Shown piece after piece: positions 1 through 5,095 of a DNA stretch of 5,095 nucleotides; position 1 is the stretch's first letter; the number at the start of each line of letters is the position of its first letter. Made by a program: the position numbers and the translations under genes. Under the pieces are notes generated by a model. It had not been told where the DNA came from, did not search any database, and was given only the letters and a program-made list of their open reading frames with translations. The DNA lies in NCBI GenBank assembly GCA_002728035.1, contig PBUZ01000100.1, forward strand, positions 1-5,095. The letters are read 5' to 3'. The stretch comes from Methanobacteriota archaeon. Its GTDB lineage: Archaea; Thermoplasmatota; Poseidoniia; Poseidoniales; Poseidoniaceae.

Positions 1-1
1 C

Positions 2-1012
2 TCGCCTTCGCCTCACTTTGCAACGGCCAACAGCGATCATAAAGCCGTGACACAACCGCTTCTTGCCGACTTGGAGCTCGACGGTACGCCCGAACTTGTC
101 CTTGCTGTGGTCGACGACCCTGACAACAACCCACTCGTGAAAGTCAACGCTTACACCCTCACTTCTTCACAACCAACACAGGAGGAATGGTCGGTATCCC
201 TTGACCGTGGAACGCACCCCTCTGACCCTGTCTGGGCGGAACTTGACAGCAGCACGACCTCGGTTCTTCTCACCACCATTGACGGTGATTCTGGAAATAT
301 GTGGATTTGGAAAATCGACGGCTCCACCGGCTCATTGGATTGGGAACGCGTCGCCATACAAGGGACAGACGCCGATTCCGATTCGCCTCGACTGCGCCTC
401 CCGGGGCCCATCATCGTCCAGTTGGACCAAGACAGTGCTCCTGAAATGATTCTCACCGTTCCCACAGACGCAAACGGCCGCCAGTCAGGTAGCGGTGCTC
501 GCTTTATCGGCATGGAATTGACCTCGACGACAGAATTGTTCAATTTCCGTGCGCAAAACGGTTACGCCGATGCTCAACCGTTGGCCCTTGACACCGACGA
601 TGATGGCGTTGATGACCGCCTGTGTTGGGTCACATGGTACTCCGAATCAACCGTCAGTTTCAACCGAAAGGGAATGCTCGGTTGCACAGACATTTCCGAT
701 AGCACACCCGTGACCGAATGGACCCGAGACCTGCAGCGTGGGGCCGGAAACGATAACGATGAAATTGCAGTTTCACCACCGTTTTGGTTGGACATTGACG
801 GCGAGGGAACACCCGAAATTTTGGTGGGTTTCGGCCGACGGTTCTGGGCCTTCGACGGCGATACCGGCGCGTCTGCAGACATCAACAGCGCTTGGTCAAC
901 ACCGCTGAGTATGCCGCACCGTGTTTGGACCGCCCCTGCCGTTGCTGATGTGGACGGAGACGGGTACCTCGATGTGCTCTACGGCGACACCTTGGTGTCG
1001 GACCAGGGCCCA
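2..1012 (+). repeat. FG-GAP/VCBS-like beta-propeller repeats, six visible
   Basis: Six repeats share the pattern of a small hydrophobic strand (xPxxAD), an acidic loop and a second strand (xPEILV or xLDVL). The acidic loops begin at residues 8, 67, 127, 182, 249 and 301, so the period is 52-67 residues, normal for propeller blades. Loops 4 (residues 182-190) and 6 (301-309) have the full DxDxDGxxD calcium-loop pattern known from integrin-alpha-type FG-GAP blades. Loops 1 and 5 keep it with Glu replacing Asp at some positions. Loop 3 is shortened, and loop 2 has lost most of its acidic residues. Several repeats also carry an aromatic strand followed by a DGDTG or DGSTG turn (around 86-95 and 266-274). 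Seven or eight blades would usually close the ring, so one or more blades probably lie upstream. The fold is assigned by pattern only. A PQQ-like or quinoprotein-type propeller is a weaker alternative. Confidence 0.8.
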
Positions 1013-4000
1013 GATTTGGCCCCGTCCTTCGACGGACGAGGCCTTTCCTTCAACCCCGCACAAGCGGACCCCGGCGACACCGTCACCGTGACCGGACAAT
1101 TTGCAAACATCGGAACTGGAGAAGCGGATGATGACATAGATGCCGCCATTCTCATGAACGGTGCTGAACTCACCCGAGAGCGCTTCACATCCAGCGAACC
1201 AGTGGCTCCGTCGGGCGAGGGTGGGCCCTTCACGTTTTCAGCAGAATTCACTGCCGCCCTGGGAAATCACGAATTTGAATTAATTCTCGATGTCAACGAG
1301 AACATCACCGAACAGCGAGAGGACAACAACCGAGAGACGACCATGTTCACCGTGGTCGAACCCTACCTCGCACAGATGACGGGACCGTTAGAAACGCCCC
1401 GAATCCCCCCCGGCTCTTCTCAGCAAATTATTGTTGATGTGGAAGCGACGGGTTCACGAACGGCGGATTGGACGCTTACCTACGACCAAAGTACGCTTCC
1501 GGAGGGTTGGACCTTTGCTCCTGCAGGCAACCAAGCCCTCACGCTTGAATTGGTTCCCGAGACGCCTCAATCCGTTGTCTTTGACGCACATGTCCCCTCC
1601 ACCGCCTTGGGTGATGAATCAGGCGTTGTCTCCATGGTGCTCGCCCTCGCCGATGATACGACCGTGAACAGCACCATCGATGTACAAATTGACGTCTTCC
1701 GGACGAGGGGCCTTGACCTTTCAGGGTCAACAGGAATGAACATCTCCAACGGACAAGGCAGACCGGGACAAATAGCGAAGGCGTGGTTCATGGTTGAGAA
1801 CCTCGGAAACGCTCCTGAAACAACGACCTCCATCACATGGACAGCCCCCTCATGGGGCGGTTCGCCGTCCATCCATGATGCAAACGGCCAGGAACTCTTC
1901 AGCATCTCACTCGCTCCGGGGGAAGCCAAAGTTCTGTTTGCCCACCTCCCAACGCCCGCATCGGCGAGTTTCGGTGGTTCAACCCAAACCACGCTTACCC
2001 TGTGCATGGGTAGCGGCGAGGAGGCGTTGTGTGAATCCATGCCATTCACCTTCACCGCTCAGAAATTTGTCGCACAACCCACCCATCATCGTTCACTTCC
2101 GGACTCAACACTCTCGTGGTCAATTGTGGGCACTGCTCCCACATCCGGAACTGCTGCATGGAGCATGAGTTCCATGGATATGATTCAGCCCAACTGGATA
2201 TGGACGGCCACAGGTGATTTGTCAATCAACGGCACACACCTCGTCGCCCAAGGGACACCGGGAAGTGTTGTCGCGGGAGAGTTAACCCTCCAACTACCAC
2301 CAAATGCCGTCCCAAAACGCCATGCGTTTATCGATACCGACAGCAACGATGTTGATGCCACTCTGAACATCAGCCTTCACGTTCTCCAAGTTTATCGCGC
2401 CAACCTCAACATCATTGAACCAATTTCTGAAGTCGTCGGTGAACCGCTCTCACTCAATGTTTCAGAGCCACATCGCTTCCTGCTCTTTTTGGAAAACCCG
2501 GGGAACGGCCTCGACACCTTCCAGCTCGCTGCAAGCGCAACATCCGCTGACCCATCGTTCACACCCGATGTTTCCTTCACCTATTTTGACCCTCAGAAAA
2601 CGCTGGGTGCCCTGGCTACCGGAATCGGCACTGTTGATATCACTCTCTCGGAAGAAACGCCAGCGGTTACCCCCTTCGACATCACGTTCACATGGACTTC
2701 ACTCGGAGGTGATGCGGTGGATTCAACCACGGTTGCCGTACAGGCTGCACCAAGTCATGAATGGTCGGTGGTGCCACTCAACGACACGCAAGCCCTTGGC
2801 AAGCCCGGAGATTCCCTCACCCTCGGATTCAATCTCACCAACCTCGGAAACGCCGCTGATGACCTCACGCTCACACCTGTGCTCAGTGTCCAGCCCTTTG
2901 GGGACGATGATTCCACTTGGGTGGCCAACCCCGTGCAAACAGATTCCGTCGCCATCAACGCTTCAACATTGACGAATTTCTCACTGACCATACCGTCCAT
3001 GGCGTGGGCATCGTCGTCCGTCAACATCACACTGCAGCATGTAGCCGCTGGCTACGTCATCGGCCAAACGTTCCTTACTGTTGATGTCCAATCTGTATCG
3101 GGTTGGCGATTGAACTTGACCCAGGCCGATTTAGAGGTCGACCCTGCTGGAGAAAACCTAACCTTTGAATTGATTCACACGGGCAATGCCTACGAGCGAC
3201 CCTACTTCGCCAAAGCGGGTGCAGGATGGAACATCACCCTACCGGACGATGCTGAAGACGTGGCGCCCTACGGCACCAGCACCTTCCGGGTTCATGTGCA
3301 GCCACCCACGGATGCGGTCGCTGGTGAAGTTGGTGTCTTGCGTATCCGTATAACAGGAAACGACACGAGCGGTTTGGTCGTTGAAGAAATCCCAGTTCGC
3401 GTTGGTGCATCACCAAGCATCCTCGTTGACCACAGAGGAACATGGAATGTGAACGAAAAAGGCGGTTATCCAACAGCTTGGATTCAAAACGAGGGTAACG
3501 ACATCGCCATGCTCACCGTTGACATCAATGGCCTTCCTGAAGGGTGGTCGACCAGCCAAGGTACACAGGTCATTCTCGCACCAGGGGAGGTCGCTGGCAT
3601 CCCAATGTCACTGCAACCATCCGCAGGATGGAACCAACAGCGATTTTTGCTCACCATGAACGTGAACCATCCATTGCTCGGTGTTATCGCGCACAATATT
3701 GAAGTCGAGTACAGCCCGGTAATCTTCACCCAAAGTCCAGTGTTCGACGCCTATGAGGGGACCACACAACGGGTTGGTTTTGATGTGGACAACGACGAGA
3801 CACCCACCTTTGGAGGCTCACTCGCAACCACTCAAAGTGGTCTTGAACTCTCCTTTGAGCAACCGGGTACCACGGGTGAGCACGTGCTCAGCTACGAAAC
3901 TGCAAGCGATGTGGGTAATCTCTCGCTCTACGTCGTCTCTCGAACCTACCCGAACGCCGCAGTGTCGTGTGACTACGTGGACGATGTGTTCGCATCACTC

Positions 4001-5023
4001 GGTCAAACGGCTGTTGACGGCGTGATCGCCTCGTGCACACTGACCGCAGACGCTGATGAATCGCTGCGAATTGTGTTAACCCTGGTGACCTCAACTGGTG
4101 AGCGTGTGAACCTCAACGAAGATGTCTTTACCGTCGCTGCAGGCGTACAAGAAAACTTCAATGTCAGCATAGATGCATGGGACCCAGATGCTGGACTCTT
4201 CTCCGTGGGATTGAGTGCTCATGACAGATACGGCCGGGAATTGGAGCACATCACTGAATCGGTGGTCGCTCGGGAAAGTGGATGGAACGTTGGTATCAGT
4301 TCCCTTTCGGCAGACGGTGACATCACCATCGGAATCCAACGCACGGGCTACACGTTGCTCGCAAATGCAGTTTGTGAATTAAGTGTGGAAGCCGAAGGCG
4401 GTTGGTCAACCACCTACATCGTGGACATTGCCTATGCAGAATATGCACCCGTTATCTTCATCGAGAATCCCAACAGCATCGAAAGGGATGAAAAGATAAC
4501 CGCAACCCTTGCATGCAGTGTGCCGTTTGATATTGACGATGACCCCGAGGATGATACCCAAAGTACCTACTACAAGTCAGAGAGTTTGCTGGCGGTCTCT
4601 TCAAATGATTTGGGTTGGATTGTCGGTGTTGCAGGACTTGTTCTCGTCGTTGCGTGGCTCTTGGGTGCCATTCAGGCACCGAAGCCACCGACTCCAAAGC
4701 CATCAACGGGTAAAGGGGACGCAAGAACCAAGGTCAATGAGGAAGAACCAACGACAACGGCACCTGAAACGCTTGATGATATTCAACTCCAAACGGTTGA
4801 AGACGAAGCCCCAAGCGAGCCAGAACCCTCAGCAGATGAAGACATGGTCATTGAATCCACCATTGAAGTGATTGAATCGGTGGAAGAGACGCCGCTTGAC
4901 ACCGCAGACGCCACCGCAAGTGGCCGCCTGGCAAGTCTCCGCGAAGAAATCGGAACCGACGGTGCACCCCAACGAGAAGGCTCCATCGAAGACCGAATGA
5001 AGAAATTCTTTGGCAACGAGTGA
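2..5023 (+). CDS. Giant type I membrane surface protein (beta-propeller, CARDB, tandem beta-sandwiches, TM anchor), 5'-truncated
   Basis: This is a probable cell-surface adhesin or receptor, at least 1,673 residues long and cut by the left edge. The reading frame is open from base 2. The GTG at 47 is unlikely to be the start: the stretch around it (HKAVTQPLLADLELDG) matches the inside of a later propeller repeat (HRVWTAPAVADVDGDG), and no ribosome-binding site precedes it. The signal peptide is therefore outside the window. With GTG 47 as residue 1, the order is propeller (to 322), CARDB (323-437), tandem beta-sandwiches (438-1225), a cysteine-paired membrane-proximal region (1226-1516), a transmembrane helix (1523-1542) and a cytoplasmic tail (1543-1658). 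The ectodomain is acidic, has only 13 lysines in 1,522 residues, eight cysteines and 17 N-glycosylation sequons. I see no catalytic motif, so binding or adhesion is inferred from domain types. Surface location and topology are well supported; the ligand is unknown. A secreted-enzyme scaffold whose catalytic part lies upstream cannot be excluded. Confidence 0.93.
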   Translation, partial: SPSPHFATANSDHKAVTQPLLADLELDGTPELVLAVVDDPDNNPLVKVNAYTLTSSQPTQEEWSVSLDRGTHPSDPVWAELDSSTTSVLLTTIDGDSGNMWIWKIDGSTGSLDWERVAIQGTDADSDSPRLRLPGPIIVQLDQDSAPEMILTVPTDANGRQSGSGARFIGMELTSTTELFNFRAQNGYADAQPLALDTDDDGVDDRLCWVTWYSESTVSFNRKGMLGCTDISDSTPVTEWTRDLQRGAGNDNDEIAVSPPFWLDIDGEGTPEILVGFGRRFWAFDGDTGASADINSAWSTPLSMPHRVWTAPAVADVDGDGYLDVLYGDTLVSDQGPDLAPSFDGRGLSFNPAQADPGDTVTVTGQFANIGTGEADDDIDAAILMNGAELTRERFTSSEPVAPSGEGGPFTFSAEFTAALGNHEFELILDVNENITEQREDNNRETTMFTVVEPYLAQMTGPLETPRIPPGSSQQIIVDVEATGSRTADWTLTYDQSTLPEGWTFAPAGNQALTLELVPETPQSVVFDAHVPSTALGDESGVVSMVLALADDTTVNSTIDVQIDVFRTRGLDLSGSTGMNISNGQGRPGQIAKAWFMVENLGNAPETTTSITWTAPSWGGSPSIHDANGQELFSISLAPGEAKVLFAHLPTPASASFGGSTQTTLTLCMGSGEEALCESMPFTFTAQKFVAQPTHHRSLPDSTLSWSIVGTAPTSGTAAWSMSSMDMIQPNWIWTATGDLSINGTHLVAQGTPGSVVAGELTLQLPPNAVPKRHAFIDTDSNDVDATLNISLHVLQVYRANLNIIEPISEVVGEPLSLNVSEPHRFLLFLENPGNGLDTFQLAASATSADPSFTPDVSFTYFDPQKTLGALATGIGTVDITLSEETPAVTPFDITFTWTSLGGDAVDSTTVAVQAAPSHEWSVVPLNDTQALGKPGDSLTLGFNLTNLGNAADDLTLTPVLSVQPFGDDDSTWVANPVQTDSVAINASTLTNFSLTIPSMAWASSSVNITLQHVAAGYVIGQTFLTVDVQSVSGWRLNLTQADLEVDPAGENLTFELIHTGNAYERPYFAKAGAGWNITLPDDAEDVAPYGTSTFRVHVQPPTDAVAGEVGVLRIRITGNDTSGLVVEEIPVRVGASPSILVDHRGTWNVNEKGGYPTAWIQNEGNDIAMLTVDINGLPEGWSTSQGTQVILAPGEVAGIPMSLQPSAGWNQQRFLLTMNVNHPLLGVIAHNIEVEYSPVIFTQSPVFDAYEGTTQRVGFDVDNDETPTFGGSLATTQSGLELSFEQPGTTGEHVLSYETASDVGNLSLYVVSRTYPNAAVSCDYVDDVFASLGQTAVDGVIASCTLTADADESLRIVLTLVTSTGERVNLNEDVFTVAAGVQENFNVSIDAWDPDAGLFSVGLSAHDRYGRELEHITESVVARESGWNVGISSLSADGDITIGIQRTGYTLLANAVCELSVEAEGGWSTTYIVDIAYAEYAPVIFIENPNSIERDEKITATLACSVPFDIDDDPEDDTQSTYYKSESLLAVSSNDLGWIVGVAGLVLVVAWLLGAIQAPKPPTPKPSTGKGDARTKVNEEEPTTTAPETLDDIQLQTVEDEAPSEPEPSADEDMVIESTIEVIESVEETPLDTADATASGRLASLREEIGTDGAPQREGSIEDRMKKFFGNE
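1013..1357 (+). other. CARDB-type adhesion domain
   Basis: Residues 323-437 follow the CARDB (cell adhesion related domain found in bacteria) pattern closely. A DLAP opening is followed by a Pro-rich strand, PGDTVTVTGQFANIGTGEA (residues 342-360), where the Asn-x-Gly turn follows the second strand. Next come a Gly-Glu-Gly-Gly loop in the usual PG position, GNHEFELILDVNENI (406-420), and the signature acidic/Asn end with REDNN (424-428). This is the classic G-x-H-x-x-x-x-x-x-D...E...NN ending of the family. The domain is an Ig-like beta-sandwich usually found in extracellular archaeal and bacterial proteins. It joins the propeller to the tandem modules. The first N-glycosylation sequon of the visible protein (Asn419) lies here. 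Confidence 0.85.
1358..3721 (+). repeat. Tandem beta-sandwich modules (NEW3/COG1470-like), about seven copies
   Basis: Residues 438-1225 form a string of diverged modules of about 105-120 residues. A recurring turn, usually N-x-G-N at the end of an early strand, marks the register: TGSR at 468, NLGN at 585, NPGN at 817, NLGN at 932, HTGN at 1044 and NEGN at 1148. The module at about 676-785 lacks a clear copy, which explains the double spacing between 585 and 817. Three modules show the NEW3-type sequence of LPEGW (484, 1163) or GWNITLP (1060), then a Pro-Gly or Pro-Tyr-Gly turn, a strand and a Pro-rich strand. The two NLGN copies share the 14-base string aacctcggaaacgc at 1799 and 2840. Such domains are usually structural spacers or adhesion modules in archaeal surface proteins. 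Module edges are approximate. Confidence 0.72.
3722..4594 (+). other. Membrane-proximal ectodomain with two cysteine pairs, family not recognised
   Basis: Residues 1226-1516 look beta-rich but have lost the N-x-G-N spacing of the preceding modules. They hold four cysteines in two likely pairs: Cys1308 with Cys1330, 22 apart, and Cys1443 with Cys1490, 47 apart. Two possible sandwich units are visible, roughly 1290-1410 and 1411-1500, each with one pair. Sequons occur at Asn1291 and Asn1372. The region ends in an acidic stretch, DIDDDPEDDT (1495-1504), then a short Ser/Tyr linker into the membrane helix. I do not recognise a named family. A stalk or a conserved membrane-proximal domain is a reasonable reading. 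Confidence 0.6.
4613..4672 (+). other. C-terminal transmembrane helix
   Basis: Residues 1523-1542 (GWIVGVAGLVLVVAWLLGAI) form a 20-residue uncharged hydrophobic stretch, the only convincing membrane segment in the visible protein. It is preceded by acidic residues and followed by a Pro/Lys-rich run with Lys1546, Lys1551, Lys1556, Arg1560 and Lys1562. By the positive-inside rule the N-terminal side is outside and the tail is cytoplasmic. The roughly 116 residues after it rule out a PGF-CTERM-type processing signal, which would lie at the very end of the protein. Confidence 0.94.
4673..5020 (+). other. Cytoplasmic tail: acidic linker and terminal basic/aromatic motif
   Basis: Residues 1543-1658 have three parts. 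The first is a Pro/Lys patch next to the membrane (1543-1562). The second, 1563-1626, contains 21 Asp/Glu and no Lys, Arg or His, with many Pro, Thr and Ser, so it is probably disordered. The third, 1627-1658, is of mixed charge and likely helical in parts: GRLASLREEIG at 1626-1636 and SIEDRMKKFFGNE at 1646-1658. The ordered look of the end after a long disordered linker suggests a docking peptide for a cytoplasmic partner. This role is inferred and not shown by any known motif. Confidence 0.7.
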
Positions 5024-5056
5024 TGTGAGAAAAGCAAGGGCTTATTCCATTTGCGC

Positions 5057-5060
5057 GGTG
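5057..5060 (+). promoter_or_regulatory. Possible Shine-Dalgarno element GGTG for the downstream ORF
   Basis: GGTG can pair with the CACC of the archaeal and bacterial 16S rRNA 3' end and lies nine bases before the ATG at 5070, a normal spacing. It is only four bases long. An AGGA at 5064-5067 is too close to that ATG to work. The site favours ATG 5070 over the in-frame GTG codons at 5025 and 5058. Confidence 0.4.
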
Positions 5061-5069
5061 GGCAGGACC

Positions 5070-5095
5070 ATGGACGAGCAAACGCAAGCCTCGAC
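5070..5095 (+). CDS. Start of a downstream gene, 3'-truncated, product unknown
   Basis: An ATG 46 bases after the stop of the large gene opens a frame that runs to the right edge and reads MDEQTQAS, followed by an incomplete codon. The supporting evidence is the GGTG at a nine-base spacing and the same strand and short gap as the preceding gene, which would suit co-transcription. In-frame GTG codons at 5025 and 5058 are other possible starts but lack a ribosome-binding site. Too little is visible to suggest a function. A convergent minus-strand gene ending near 5042 is the main alternative. Confidence 0.4.

Noticed and set aside
590..973. DxDxDG motifs read as dockerin or EF-hand domains
   Set aside because: They recur at 52-67 residues between beta-strand patterns with an xPxxAD lead, which fits propeller blades and not paired dockerin repeats of about 22 residues.
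1567..2055. 162-codon open frame on the minus strand
   Set aside because: It is antisense to the tandem sandwich region and its translation has no coherent domain pattern.
2415..2972. 185-codon open frame on the plus strand in another frame
   Set aside because: It lies wholly inside the large gene, whose frame shows clear domain patterns here. The alternate product is rich in Ser, Arg, His and Pro with no domain look, as expected of a shadow frame.
5032..5046. AAGC-AAGG-GCTT hairpin after the stop, possible terminator
   Set aside because: The stem is only four base pairs and no T-run follows it.
5041..5046. CTTATT as a TATA-like promoter element 24-29 bases before ATG 5070
   Set aside because: It is a poor match to an archaeal TATA box, no BRE purine run is evident, and the position alone is weak evidence.
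5042..5095. Minus-strand frame open from the right edge to a TAA at 5042-5044, possible convergent gene
   Set aside because: Only 17 codons are visible, reading VEACVCSSMVLPTAQME, with no supporting feature. The plus-strand ATG with GGTG is somewhat better, though this cannot be settled from the window.

Overview
The window is almost entirely one very long plus-strand gene, which is cut by the left edge and ends at a TGA at 5021-5023. Codons are open from base 2, so at least 1,673 residues are visible. It encodes a large, acidic, lysine-poor surface protein anchored by a single C-terminal membrane helix (type I topology: a large outside part and a short cytoplasmic tail). Residue numbers below count the GTG codon at 47 as residue 1. 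I argue that this codon is internal and not the start.

Layout of the protein: (1) bases 2-1012, six visible repeats of an FG-GAP/VCBS-type beta-propeller with aspartate-rich, probably calcium-binding loops; (2) 1013-1357, a CARDB-type adhesion domain; (3) 1358-3721, about seven tandem beta-sandwich modules of roughly 105-120 residues, several of them like NEW3/COG1470-type domains and many marked by a recurring Asn-x-Gly-Asn turn; (4) 3722-4594, a membrane-proximal region with two cysteine pairs that I cannot assign to a family; (5) 4613-4672, the membrane helix; (6) 4673-5020, a cytoplasmic tail made of a short basic patch, a 64-residue acidic linker with no basic residue, and a mixed-charge terminal segment ending in a basic/aromatic patch.

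After the stop there are 46 bases, with a possible GGTG ribosome-binding site, before an ATG at 5070. This is probably the start of another plus-strand gene, of which only eight complete codons are visible. I see no RNA gene, CRISPR array, insertion sequence or convincing terminator.

The organism is most likely an archaeon from saline water. The combination of CARDB and NEW3-like domains, many N-glycosylation sequons, one C-terminal membrane anchor, and an acidic, lysine-depleted ectodomain recalls the giant surface proteins of marine planktonic Euryarchaeota (Marine Group II/Poseidoniales). That placement is inference; no taxonomic marker is present. The likely role is adhesion or recognition of an external ligand, with the tail available for an intracellular partner. 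No enzyme active site is recognisable.
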